Positions 1-6,647 of a stretch of DNA of 16,738 nucleotides are shown in pieces. Position 1 is the first letter of the stretch. Each line of letters opens with the position of its first letter. Under the pieces are notes generated by a model. The model had not been told where the DNA came from and ran no database searches. It worked only from the letters and a program-made list of their open reading frames with translations. The position numbers and the translations under genes are program-made. Source of the DNA: Clostridium sp. CAG:967 (lineage in GTDB: Bacteria; Cyanobacteriota; Vampirovibrionia; Gastranaerophilales; Gastranaerophilaceae); assembly GCA_000433095.1 (NCBI GenBank), contig HF991464.1, forward strand, positions 945-17,682, written 5' to 3'.

Positions 1-724
1 CTGTTACGGTTTCATTTACAACTGTTTTATTTTCGGTTTTTGCTTCCTGCTGTGTACTTCCTTCAGGGAATTTTACCAGAAATTGAGGGTTAATATCACC
101 TTCGTTGTAGCTGAAATCAATCTGTTGTAAAAATAATGCATCAACCCAGTTTTCAACAACTTTTGACTCTTTGTTCAGGGTTTTGGAAATATAATTATCA
201 AGAATTGTTGAAGCATTTTTTAAATTTGATTTAACAAGTTTGGTGTTAGGGTTATCTTTTTTAACCTGAGCTTCAATTAGGGTAAGATAGCCGTTGACCT
301 CTTCTTTCAAATCATCCGGAGTACCGATAGCGGCAGCTGTGTTTTTAAAATCTTTTAGAATTTGTGCAATGTTAATAACTGTGCTTCTGCCTGATAAAGT
401 CCTGGTTGGAGCAGCTGCATCAGTATGATTTACTGTTGTTTGAGGGGTATTTTGGGCAGCTCTTGTGTGCACCTGACTTTGAATTTGAGAACGCATTTGA
501 CGCCAGTCAACCTGTTCTCCGTTATTTTGAGCACGCAGGTAAGCAGGTGAGTATGACTGTTTGTTTTGTTCTACATATTGAAGACCTTTACTTTTTGCAT
601 TCTGATTAGATTGCTCCTCACGCTGTGCAGCAGAAGATGCATTTTTTTCTTCATCTTGTTTTTTCTTAACAAGACTTCTGCCGTCTTTATTTAAATAAGG
701 TCTTTGAAATACACCGTTTAACAC
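1..724 (-). CDS. Unrecognised hydrophilic protein, N-terminal part (cut by window edge)
   Basis: An open frame of about 241 codons without a stop runs off the left edge, so the C-terminus is missing. I chose the GTG at 724 because GAGGG lies 8 nt upstream (732-736). An in-frame ATG at 745 would add seven residues but has no Shine-Dalgarno. The protein begins MLNGVFQRPYLNKDGRSLVK. It has no signal peptide or membrane segment, so it is probably cytoplasmic. Residues about 20-110 are rich in Gln, Asn, Ser and Ala and look disordered. Residues about 120-210 look helical and charged and contain the segment TPDDLKEEVNGYLTLIEAQV. The visible end is again polar (Gln/Glu/Thr). I do not recognise a family. 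It is divergent from the hydrolase gene, with about 125 bp between them. That it is coding rests on the long uninterrupted frame, the start signals and consistent codon use. Confidence 0.75.
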   Translation of the reverse strand, partial: MLNGVFQRPYLNKDGRSLVKKKQDEEKNASSAAQREEQSNQNAKSKGLQYVEQNKQSYSPAYLRAQNNGEQVDWRQMRSQIQSQVHTRAAQNTPQTTVNHTDAAAPTRTLSGRSTVINIAQILKDFKNTAAAIGTPDDLKEEVNGYLTLIEAQVKKDNPNTKLVKSNLKNASTILDNYISKTLNKESKVVENWVDALFLQQIDFSYNEGDINPQFLVKFPEGSTQQEAKTENKTVVNETVT

Positions 725-775
725 AAATTCTACCCTCTGGTACATTTAATATATACCAAAACCTGCTTTTCTTGC

Positions 776-791
776 TCATACTTTCGTATGA
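776..791. promoter_or_regulatory. Perfect inverted repeat, possible operator
   Basis: TCATAC-TTTC-GTATGA is a perfect 6-bp inverted repeat around a 4-bp centre. It sits in the 107-127 bp between two divergent genes. It falls between a possible -35 (TTGCTC, 772-777) and -10 (TACAAT, 796-801) for the plus-strand hydrolase, so a bound dimeric regulator would block that promoter. No regulator is identified. Confidence 0.3.
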
Positions 792-816
792 TATCTACAA
801 TTTTTATTTAAGGTTA

Positions 817-845
817 TTTTCATCGAAGTCAAAACATGCTAATCT
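817..845 (+). promoter_or_regulatory. Possible promoter giving a leaderless hydrolase mRNA
   Basis: TTTTCA (817-822), a 17-bp spacer and TAATCT (840-845) preceded by TG (extended -10) end 6 nt before the ATG at 852. The ATG has no Shine-Dalgarno, so a leaderless transcript is plausible. The competing choice is TTGCTC-18-TACAAT at 772-801, which would give a leader of about 44 nt. Neither is decisive. Confidence 0.3.
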
Positions 846-851
846 TAATTT

Positions 852-1565
852 ATGAAAGAAATTTTTCTTTATACTTCCGACAAAATTAAGCTTGCCGTAA
901 ATCATTACCAAACAGGGTATGACAGTGTTGTTATACTTGCCCACGGCTGGTTTATGACAAAAGACAGCAAGGCTTTTTCTGAAATGGCTGAAATGTTTTC
1001 CGAATATTTTGATGTTATTTCCTTTGATTTTAGGGGACACGGAAAAAGCTCAGGGTTTTATACTTTCACAAGCAGAGAAATAATTGATTTAAAAACTGTT
1101 GTCGACTTTGCAAAAAAGCATTACAAAAAAATTTACCTTGCGGGATTTTCTCTTGGAGCCTCTATTGCACTAATCCATTGTGCACAAAACAACGATGTTG
1201 ATAAAGTTATTGCAGTTTCGCCGCCTTGCGATTTCAATAAAATTGAAAACCGTATGTGGAAAAAAGAAGCATTCATTCCGACTTTGAAAAAATTTGAGCT
1301 TAAACGTTGGCTTTCTGTACGCCCGTCAATAATAATCCATAAAAAAATAAAGCCGATTGATATTGTAAAACAAATCAAAATTCCGATTTTGTTTATTGCA
1401 GGTAAAAAAGATCCTACAGTATATTGCTGGCATACTCAAAAGCTTTATGAAAACGCAAAGTGTGAAAAACGTTTTGAACTTTTTGAAAACGGCATACACG
1501 CAGAAGATTTATTTCTGGATGCTCCAGAAAAGTTTATAAATCTCTGTGTTAACTGGCTGAAATAA
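852..1565 (+). CDS. Alpha/beta hydrolase, probable serine esterase/acyl hydrolase
   Basis: A 237-residue single-domain alpha/beta hydrolase. Visible family marks are the oxyanion-hole segment LAHGW (29-33), the strand and turn SFDFRGHGKS (57-66), the nucleophile elbow GFSLG with Ser100, the acid in GKKDP (Asp187) and the base in GIHAED (His216). The Ser-Asp-His triad is therefore complete. No signal peptide is present, so it is cytoplasmic. It resembles the Hydrolase_4/lysophospholipase-like group of small hydrolases. The substrate cannot be read from sequence. The start codon has no Shine-Dalgarno, but MKEIFLYTSDKIKLA is a normal family beginning. The gene ends inside the 3' end of the convergent U32 gene (17-bp overlap at 1549-1565), with no terminator visible between them. 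Confidence 0.88.
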   Translation: MKEIFLYTSDKIKLAVNHYQTGYDSVVILAHGWFMTKDSKAFSEMAEMFSEYFDVISFDFRGHGKSSGFYTFTSREIIDLKTVVDFAKKHYKKIYLAGFSLGASIALIHCAQNNDVDKVIAVSPPCDFNKIENRMWKKEAFIPTLKKFELKRWLSVRPSIIIHKKIKPIDIVKQIKIPILFIAGKKDPTVYCWHTQKLYENAKCEKRFELFENGIHAEDLFLDAPEKFINLCVNWLK

Positions 1566-3339
1566 CCATTTCGCAATTTTTGCAATCAAAGTGAAGCGGA
1601 TATCTTTTTCCTTTTTCATCAATCAAATAAAGTTTTTTAGGCGACTTGCACATATCAAAAGCGAATTTCAGACAGTGTTTAGTGCGCATTAATTCATAAG
1701 GCGCAGAGCCGCTTTCAGCAGACATCTCACAAACTTTAGAGCCGCATTTTTCATAAAACTCTTTTGCAGAATTGTTATGGATATTTGCTTTGTAATCAAG
1801 TTCTTTTTGCGGAAATTCCGTATAATGCAGCGGCTTTTGATATTCCCGCCTGTAATTTTTCAAACGTTCTTCCATAAGTTTTTCAAGCAGTGCTCTCCTC
1901 AACTCATTGATTTCGGAAATCGGTATAAAAGGCAGGTCGGAACAAACGCAGACTTTCCTTGTAAAAAAATCGCTTTCGCCTGTTTTTTCCATTTGTCTTA
2001 TAAATGTTTCCTGCATTTTCTGAGGATTTTTAGGAGTTTCATCAAACTCAACCTGTATCTGTGCTGAATTTTTATTATCGTCAATAGCTGTTATAATTCC
2101 GTCACGATAGACGATTTCTGCTCCTATGCGCCGTTTAATCTTTGAATTTGCAAGCGTTTTTTCAAATTGAAAATCATTGTTTCTGTAAATTTCGGTACCG
2201 GCTTTAATCCCGTTCATACGGTTAGGAAAAACTCTGTTGTTCTCCGTTTTATTTACAAGACAGCCTTCAAAATGCCCGCCGAGCATAAAGCATAACCCGT
2301 CCTGATTATTCAACTGAACTTTTGTTTTTATCTCAAAAAAATCTCTGCCGGCTTTTGTAACGGTTCCGATTTTTTCACCTATTGCTTTGGGCGTATCAAA
2401 GTTATAGCATTTACTTCGTTTTTTCAAAAAATATTCCGTAAATCCACGATTAAAGCTCTTGTTTACATCGGGCTCAAAATCCATAAATACCTGACCTGAC
2501 GAAGATTTTCTCCCGCAGTTATCAAGCAGTTTTCTGTAATAAGCAACAACATTTCTTACGTAATTCTCGTCTTTCAAACGCCCTTCTATTTTAAAAGATT
2601 TCACTCCTGCTTTTGCAAGTTCTTCAATTTGTGCTGATGCGTTAAAGTCTTTCAAACTTAAAAGATGCTTATCCTTTGCAATAACATTTCCGTCTTCATC
2701 GACAAGCGTATATTTTTTACGGCATGCCTGAGCGCATTCCCCCCTGTTAGCGGAACGTCCGCCGATATAATGGCTCATATAGCACTGACCGCTGTAACTT
2801 ACGCATAAAGCTCCATGGATAAATGTTTCCACCTCAATTGCATCTTCATCATCCTTTGCAGAAACAGCAGAACAAATTTCTCTAATTTTTTCGAGTGAAA
2901 GCTCTCTTGCAAGAATTACTCTTGAAACACCTATGTTTTTGAAAAATTCGGCTTTTTCCAAAGTCCTTGTGTCACATTGAGTGCTGGCGTGAATTTGTAT
3001 GGGAGGAAGTTCACCTTTAACAGCAAGTTCCAAAATTCCCATATCCTGAACGATTATTGCATCAACTCCGATTTCATAAAGCTTATTAATAAGCTCTTTT
3101 GCCTCAACAAGTTCATCATCTGTCAAAATCGTGTTAATCGTAACGTGAACTTTTACATAAAATCTGTGAGCATAATCAACAATTTCTTTAATATCTTCCA
3201 AGGAATTACCTGCTGCCTGACGTGCTCCAAACTTTGGCGAACCTATATAAACAGCATCGGCACCGCTTTCTATTGCAGCTGCGGCTGTATTTTTGTCCTT
3301 TGCAGGAGCCAGCAATTCCAACTTTCTTTTAGTAATCAT
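1549..3339 (-). CDS. U32-family protein, RlhA-like (23S rRNA cytidine hydroxylation type)
   Basis: A 596-residue protein with a full U32 domain at the N-terminus. It opens LELLAPAKDKNTAAAAIESG. The U32 signature ETFIHGALCVSYSGQCYMS is followed by GECAQACR, which supplies the family's conserved cysteines. The length, the large middle region (about 300-510) and a Cys-rich tail (HCLKFAFDMC then FDCKNCEM) match long U32 proteins such as Escherichia coli RlhA (YdcP). RlhA is needed for 5-hydroxycytidine 2501 in 23S rRNA. Shorter U32 proteins (TrhP, PrtC-like) lack this tail. Despite the peptidase name, the known members modify RNA. It would act in the cytoplasm, probably with an iron-sulphur site on these cysteines (inferred). 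There is no Shine-Dalgarno, and TATAAT lies 7 nt before the ATG. It follows the dehydrogenase gene but is separated from it by a terminator. Confidence 0.88.
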   Translation of the reverse strand: MITKRKLELLAPAKDKNTAAAAIESGADAVYIGSPKFGARQAAGNSLEDIKEIVDYAHRFYVKVHVTINTILTDDELVEAKELINKLYEIGVDAIIVQDMGILELAVKGELPPIQIHASTQCDTRTLEKAEFFKNIGVSRVILARELSLEKIREICSAVSAKDDEDAIEVETFIHGALCVSYSGQCYMSHYIGGRSANRGECAQACRKKYTLVDEDGNVIAKDKHLLSLKDFNASAQIEELAKAGVKSFKIEGRLKDENYVRNVVAYYRKLLDNCGRKSSSGQVFMDFEPDVNKSFNRGFTEYFLKKRSKCYNFDTPKAIGEKIGTVTKAGRDFFEIKTKVQLNNQDGLCFMLGGHFEGCLVNKTENNRVFPNRMNGIKAGTEIYRNNDFQFEKTLANSKIKRRIGAEIVYRDGIITAIDDNKNSAQIQVEFDETPKNPQKMQETFIRQMEKTGESDFFTRKVCVCSDLPFIPISEINELRRALLEKLMEERLKNYRREYQKPLHYTEFPQKELDYKANIHNNSAKEFYEKCGSKVCEMSAESGSAPYELMRTKHCLKFAFDMCKSPKKLYLIDEKGKRYPLHFDCKNCEMVISAS

Positions 3340-3346
3340 AATATAA

Positions 3347-3352
3347 ATTATA
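3347..3352 (-). promoter_or_regulatory. -10 box for the U32 gene, leaderless arrangement
   Basis: On the minus strand TATAAT ends 7 nt before the ATG at 3339 and no Shine-Dalgarno fits in between. No good -35 is visible because the upstream DNA is the preceding terminator. The A+T richness makes chance matches possible. Confidence 0.35.
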
Positions 3353-3356
3353 ATAC

Positions 3357-3392
3357 AAAAAAAAGGACGTCCTTAAAAGGCGCCCTTTTTTT
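3357..3392 (-). terminator. Rho-independent terminator of the alcohol dehydrogenase gene
   Basis: On the minus strand a GC-rich hairpin (AAGGGCGCCTT paired with AAGGACGTCCTT, with one C-A mismatch and G-U pairs) is followed by eight T. It lies directly after the dehydrogenase stop (3406) and before the U32 start. The plus strand also has a seven-T run (3386-3392), so it could work both ways. Confidence 0.75.
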
Positions 3393-3405
3393 AAAAAGTT
3401 AAATC

Positions 3406-4614
3406 TTACAGAGGTTTCAAAGAATCTCTGTAAATTGCTTCTACAACATCTCTGCCGTTTCCTGACGGAGCAATGTCCAAAAGACCTGCAAGAGAAGGTG
3501 TTGTGTAAACAAGGTCAACAAGTTTTTCAACATCAGCTTCAGTAAATCCTTCATCTTCAAGTTTTTGAGGAACGTCTACGGATTGAAGCCAGCTTTGAAC
3601 TTCTTTTGCAGCCTTATCAGCTTCGGAAGCTTCCCCTCTTAATCCCGGTGCAATAGGAGCAAGGATATCAGCCAATACATGCGGTCTATCTTTGTAAATT
3701 GTTTTTACTACCGCAGGTAAAAGGATTGCTAAGCCCAAACCGTGTGACAATTCAGGTTTAACAGCACTCAAAGGGTGTTCCAGAGCGTGTGTATAATGCA
3801 ATAAACCGTTATCAAAACTTACACCGCCCATCATAGCAGCGTATGCAAGGAAGTAACGAGCTTCTAAATCATCAGGATTTGCAATAGCTTTCGGCAAGTA
3901 TTTAGCCACAAGTTCAATAACCTGTTTTGCAAGACTTATTGAATAAGGTGATGCAACTGTTGAAGTTGCAGCTTCTACAACGTGGTTAACAGCATCAATT
4001 GAAACGTATCTTGTTTGTTTAGGCGACAATTTAGTCATTAACTGAGGATCATCAATTGCAAACATAGGATAAATACAATCGTACGCAATTGCCGGTTTGA
4101 AGTTCTTTTCAAGGTTTGTTACAACCGCAAATCTGTTTGTTTCAGTACCTGTACCGTGAGTTAAGTTAATAGATACGATAGGCGCAGCTTTTTCAGGCGC
4201 AAATTCAAAATCATAAATATTTTCAGCAGTTTTTTCAGGGTATTCAAGCAGGATTGCAACTGATTTACCTGCATCAGTCGGCGAACCGCCTCCGATTGCA
4301 ATAACAGCTTTTGCTCCGAAATCTCTTGCCATTTTGGCAGCATCGTTTACGTGAACCGTTGTAGGGTTTGGAGTAACCTGATCATAATTAATATATCCGA
4401 TACCGTTATCTTTCAGAGCTTTTTCAACATAATCCCATGCTCCTGTAGCTTTGTAAGCATTTCTGCCTGACATAACGATAACTTTGTCAATTCCTTTAGT
4501 TTTTAAAACACGAGCAATGTCATCAATTTTTTTGATAGCACCTACGCCAAAATAAACATTTGTTCTTGTGCGGATTTCAACAACTTGATTGATATCAATA
4601 TCTTTTTCCCACAT
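3406..4614 (-). CDS. Iron-containing (group III) alcohol dehydrogenase
   Basis: A 402-residue NAD(P)H-dependent alcohol dehydrogenase of the Fe-ADH family (PF00465). It interconverts an aldehyde or ketone and an alcohol in the cytoplasm. The dinucleotide-binding GGGSPTDAGKS is at about 108-118. The metal ligands expected by comparison with FucO are Asp207 and His211 (IDAVNHVVEA), His276 (THALEH) and His291 (SHGLG). All are present, as is the NLTHGTGTE loop. I start at ATG 4614 (MWEKDIDINQ), which has AAGGAGAG about 6-8 nt upstream. An upstream ATG at 4632 would translate the Shine-Dalgarno itself. The gene has its own promoter (4650-4678) and terminator and looks monocistronic. It probably disposes of fermentation reducing power. 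The exact substrate (butanol, propanediol or another) is not determinable. Confidence 0.93.
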   Translation of the reverse strand: MWEKDIDINQVVEIRTRTNVYFGVGAIKKIDDIARVLKTKGIDKVIVMSGRNAYKATGAWDYVEKALKDNGIGYINYDQVTPNPTTVHVNDAAKMARDFGAKAVIAIGGGSPTDAGKSVAILLEYPEKTAENIYDFEFAPEKAAPIVSINLTHGTGTETNRFAVVTNLEKNFKPAIAYDCIYPMFAIDDPQLMTKLSPKQTRYVSIDAVNHVVEAATSTVASPYSISLAKQVIELVAKYLPKAIANPDDLEARYFLAYAAMMGGVSFDNGLLHYTHALEHPLSAVKPELSHGLGLAILLPAVVKTIYKDRPHVLADILAPIAPGLRGEASEADKAAKEVQSWLQSVDVPQKLEDEGFTEADVEKLVDLVYTTPSLAGLLDIAPSGNGRDVVEAIYRDSLKPL

Positions 4615-4649
4615 GCTAAACTCTCCTTTCAATAAACTTATTCAATGAC

Positions 4650-4678
4650 ATTATCAGACAAAAAATTTTTGTTTGCAA
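4650..4678 (-). promoter_or_regulatory. Promoter of the alcohol dehydrogenase gene
   Basis: Minus strand TTGCAA (4678-4673), a 17-bp spacer and GATAAT (4655-4650) give a good sigma-70-type promoter with a leader of about 30 nt that carries the AAGGAGAG ribosome site. Confidence 0.6.
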
Positions 4679-4800
4679 CAAACAAAATACATTCACTAAA
4701 TGATTTATTACCACAAAAAACGATATATTATTAAATTAAAGGGTAAGCCCGACTGCTCAGCTTTCATGGAACAAACTGAAAATTTGTCAGAACATTGAAA

Positions 4801-4884
4801 GGGGGTGGTAAAGTGGATTTCAGTATAACTGAAAAAGCGTTAGTGCTTATCTTACTGATAATACTAACGCTAAAAACACTATAA
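4801..4884 (+). CDS. Possible 23-residue hydrophobic peptide (type I toxin / holin-like toxin style)
   Basis: A very strong Shine-Dalgarno (GGGGGTGG, 4801-4808) lies 4 nt before a GTG at 4813. The frame reads MDFSITEKALVL, then a run of Leu/Ile, and ends LTLKTL with TAA at 4882-4884. The feature includes the ribosome site; the codons are 4813-4884. The peptide is a short amphipathic N-terminus followed by one membrane-spanning stretch. That layout resembles the tiny holin-like toxins annotated in gut Firmicutes and type I toxin-antitoxin peptides. The coding stretch also forms a long hairpin (4836-4871). I cannot exclude that this is only a structured RNA with a chance ORF. No antitoxin RNA is proven. 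Confidence 0.35.
   Translation, partial: GGGKVDFSITEKALVLILLIILTLKTL
4832..4871 (-). terminator. Long hairpin with T-run on the minus strand
   Basis: AGCGTTAGT (4836-4844) pairs perfectly with ACTAACGCT (4863-4871). An inner TTATC/GATAA stem adds 5 bp. Read on the minus strand the hairpin is followed by TTTTT, so it can end transcripts coming from the Xre-like gene or from an RNA spanning the GC-rich stretch at 4885-5020. Confidence 0.5.
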
Positions 4885-5035
4885 GGGGCTTTTAAAGTGC
4901 GGACTGCAATCCGCTGGTCGGATTATTCGGGTTGTCGCCGGAGTAACGTCCGGCTCCATCTCACGGGCTGGGTTCGCTATCGCTCACACGGCGCCCTACC
5001 GAAAATCCTCCGCCCTTTTCTATATTATAACTCAT
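4885..5035. other. GC-rich structured island without a recognised gene
   Basis: GC is about 62% over 4911-5020, against a clearly AT-rich surrounding. It holds short perfect hairpins: GCGGA/TCCGC around 4900-4915 and GCCGGA/TCCGGC around 4936-4953. A GGGC/GCCC pairing flanks about 4965-4997. An open frame exists on the plus strand (GTG at 4897) but its translation is Arg/Trp/Ser-rich and unlike the neighbours. The composition and hairpins suggest a non-coding RNA or a transferred fragment. I find no match to tRNA, tmRNA, SRP RNA, RNase P or a riboswitch that I know. Confidence 0.4.
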
Positions 5036-5057
5036 TTTTTCAAAAATTCAAGAGTTG

Positions 5058-5267
5058 TTATTTTATTTTTTTAAACTCGATTTCATAACCCAGAACCCCT
5101 GCAAGAAACTGAACTTCGTCATATTTCATTGAGTTCCTGTTTAGCTTTTGGGAGATACTATACTGAGTTATACTTTTGCCTGCAATCTGACTTGCCATAT
5201 CAGCAAGCTGTTTAATTGTCTTATTTTCTTCCAATAACAATTTTCTTAAGTCTTTATTTGCACTCAT
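5058..5267 (-). CDS. Small Xre/Cro-like helix-turn-helix regulator
   Basis: A 69-residue protein. Residues about 17-62 form a compact helix-turn-helix: TIKQLADMASQIAGKSITQYSISQKLNRNSMKYDEV, ending LAGVLGYEIEFKK. The QYSISQKLNRN recognition-helix region followed by a LAxxLGYEIEF end is typical of short phage or plasmid type Xre regulators. It would bind DNA as a dimer. There is no Shine-Dalgarno, and TATAAT lies 6 nt before the ATG. It is divergent from the 58-codon gene, and the two promoters share their -35 region. The regulator is therefore placed to control both itself and that neighbour. Downstream on the same strand is the GC-rich island, ending at the hairpin at 4832-4871. Low GC is as in neighbours. 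Confidence 0.75.
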   Translation of the reverse strand: MSANKDLRKLLLEENKTIKQLADMASQIAGKSITQYSISQKLNRNSMKYDEVQFLAGVLGYEIEFKKIK

Positions 5268-5273
5268 ATATCA

Positions 5274-5303
5274 ATTATATATTTATAAAATTATTATTGA
5301 CAA
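5274..5303 (-). promoter_or_regulatory. Promoter of the Xre-like gene (leaderless type)
   Basis: Minus strand TTGTCA (5303-5298), an 18-bp spacer and a perfect TATAAT (5279-5274) end 6 nt before the ATG at 5267. The predicted transcript starts at or next to the start codon. The -35 hexamer overlaps the plus-strand -35 by 5 bp. Confidence 0.6.
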
Positions 5304-5325
5304 TTAAAAATTATTCTGTTATTAT
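5297..5325 (+). promoter_or_regulatory. Promoter of the 58-codon gene
   Basis: Perfect TTGACA (5297-5302), a 17-bp spacer and TATTAT (5320-5325). This is the closest match to a consensus promoter in the window and gives a leader of about 55 nt. It is back-to-back with the Xre promoter. Confidence 0.65.
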
Positions 5326-5386
5326 TTAAATCGTTTTTAATTTAATTATATTATAAACAATTTAAATATATTAAGAAAGGTTAATT

Positions 5387-5563
5387 ATGTGCACTGATAA
5401 AGAAAAACTTAAAATCATAGAGGAGGAAACTCTATATATCGAAGCCATAAATAAAGTGCTTTATGATGCAATTACGCATACCGAAATCAGCAACGACGGA
5501 GATTATCTCTCCTTGCTTGAGTTACAAAATAAATCCATTGACAAAGTTACAGAACTTTTTTAA
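5387..5563 (+). CDS. 58-residue acidic protein of unknown function
   Basis: ATG at 5387 has AAGG 6 nt upstream (5377-5380), and the frame stays open for 58 codons to TAA at 5561-5563. It begins MCTDKEKLKIIEEETLYIEA and ends LLELQNKSIDKVTELF. The protein is acidic and predicted helical, without signal peptide or membrane segment. I do not recognise it. A consensus-like promoter sits upstream. It is divergent from the Xre-like regulator, the usual position for a regulated target or partner. Its last 17 bp overlap the 3' end of the convergent UDP-glucuronate decarboxylase gene. Promoter, ribosome site and coding-like composition together support a real gene. Confidence 0.6.
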   Translation: MCTDKEKLKIIEEETLYIEAINKVLYDAITHTEISNDGDYLSLLELQNKSIDKVTELF

Positions 5564-6476
5564 AGTATTCAATTGTTTTTAACAAGCCGTCACGGACATG
5601 AACTGTTGGCTCGTAACCCAGCTTTTCTTTTGCCAAAGTCAAATCCGGACGGCGCTGACAAGGATCATCGGACGGAAGAGGCTTAAAGACTATATTTGAT
5701 TTTGAACCGGACAACTCTATTATCATTTTTGCAAGCTCAAGAATTGTATACTCACCGTCGTTTCCTACATTCACAGGACCCATAAAGTCCTCTGTGTTCA
5801 TCAATGTAATCATTCCACGCACCAGATCATCAACATAGCAGAATGAACGGGTTTGAGAACCGTTTCCGTATATTGTTATATCCTCGTTTTTCAAAGCCTG
5901 TAAAATAAAGTTTGAAACAACTCTGCCATCGTTTTCAGCCATTCGTGGACCGTATGTGTTGAAAATTCTGATAATTCTTATATCAACATTATGCTGCCTG
6001 TGATAATCCATCATCAAGGCTTCTGCTACACGTTTCCCCTCGTCATAACAGCTTCTTAAGCCTATAGGGTTAACGTTGCCCCAGTAATCTTCTCTTTGCG
6101 GATGCACTACAGGGTCCCCGTAAACCTCGCTTGTAGATGCCTGCAAAATCCTTGCCTTGGTTTCATCAGCCAAATCCAGCATATTTGTAACCCCGAGAAC
6201 GTTGGTTTTAATTGTTTTTATAGCGTTGTACTGGTAATGAATAGGGCTTGCAGGACAGGCAAGGTTATAAATCTGATCAACTTCAAGTATGATAGGCTCA
6301 ATAATATCATGTCTTATGAGCTCAAACTCTTTGTTATCCAAAAGATGTTCTATATTTTTTCTGGAACCCGTAAAAAAGTTATCAAGACAAATTACGTGAT
6401 TGCCTTGCTCCAAAAGTTTTTCGGATAAGTGTGAACCTATAAAGCCTGCTCCGCCTGTAATTAAAATATTTTTCAT
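5547..6476 (-). CDS. uxs: UDP-glucuronate decarboxylase (UDP-xylose synthase)
   Basis: A 309-residue extended short-chain dehydrogenase/reductase that converts UDP-glucuronate to UDP-xylose with bound NAD+ in the cytoplasm. The NAD-binding GGAGFIGSH is at 8-16. Family-specific blocks are RHDIIEPI (55-62), NLACPASPIHYQYNAIKTIK (71-90), STSEVYGDP (114-122), YWGNVNPIG (131-139) and RSCYDEGKR (141-149). Tyr144 and Lys148 form the catalytic YxxxK. These blocks separate it from UDP-glucose 4-epimerases and dTDP-glucose dehydratases. The length is normal. GAGGG lies 4 nt before the ATG. UDP-xylose feeds capsule, LPS or exopolysaccharide glycosylation, but no glycosyltransferase is in the window. Upstream is the 48-nt repeat with its hairpins. 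Confidence 0.92.
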   Translation of the reverse strand: MKNILITGGAGFIGSHLSEKLLEQGNHVICLDNFFTGSRKNIEHLLDNKEFELIRHDIIEPIILEVDQIYNLACPASPIHYQYNAIKTIKTNVLGVTNMLDLADETKARILQASTSEVYGDPVVHPQREDYWGNVNPIGLRSCYDEGKRVAEALMMDYHRQHNVDIRIIRIFNTYGPRMAENDGRVVSNFILQALKNEDITIYGNGSQTRSFCYVDDLVRGMITLMNTEDFMGPVNVGNDGEYTILELAKMIIELSGSKSNIVFKPLPSDDPCQRRPDLTLAKEKLGYEPTVHVRDGLLKTIEYFKKVL

Positions 6477-6521
6477 AAAACCCTCATTCTTAAAATTATT
6501 TTATCATAAAAATATTAATGC

Positions 6522-6639
6522 GAAGAACTTATAAAAGACCTATCCGCAGGAAAACTCCCGCCATTTAGACGGGAGAAGGAATGAAAGTAAGCCTGGCGCT
6601 TAACCGCCACTTAGGTTTTCGTGTAATTTTCACGAAAAC
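6522..6639. repeat. Dispersed repeat, copy A, with a hairpin-rich flank
   Basis: Positions 6522-6569 match 16691-16738 at 45 of 48 bases in the same orientation. The copy continues into CTCCCG/CGGGAG (6555-6560 with 6570-6575), a bulged stem around 6589-6613, and a perfect 9-bp hairpin GTTTTCGTG/CACGAAAAC (6615-6639). On the minus strand the first hairpin is followed by TTTTCC and could be a weak terminator for the fibre gene. The element fills the 171 bp between the fibre stop and the decarboxylase start. Confidence 0.75.
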
Positions 6640-6647
6640 AGCTTATT

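Noticed and set aside
4616..4632. Upstream ATG at 4632 as start of the alcohol dehydrogenase
   Set aside because: It would translate the AAGGAGAG ribosome site; ATG 4614 has that site at the right distance and fits the family start.
4897..5088. Plus-strand frame from GTG over the GC-rich island (63 codons)
   Set aside because: No Shine-Dalgarno; Arg/Trp/Ser-rich composition follows the hairpins and high GC rather than protein-like use, and it runs into the Xre gene.
6589..6639. GCTTAAC and nearby stems as an integron attC site
   Set aside because: GCTTAAC fits RYYYAAC, but no partner GTTRRRY at the right distance, no extrahelical-base pattern and no integrase or cassette array.
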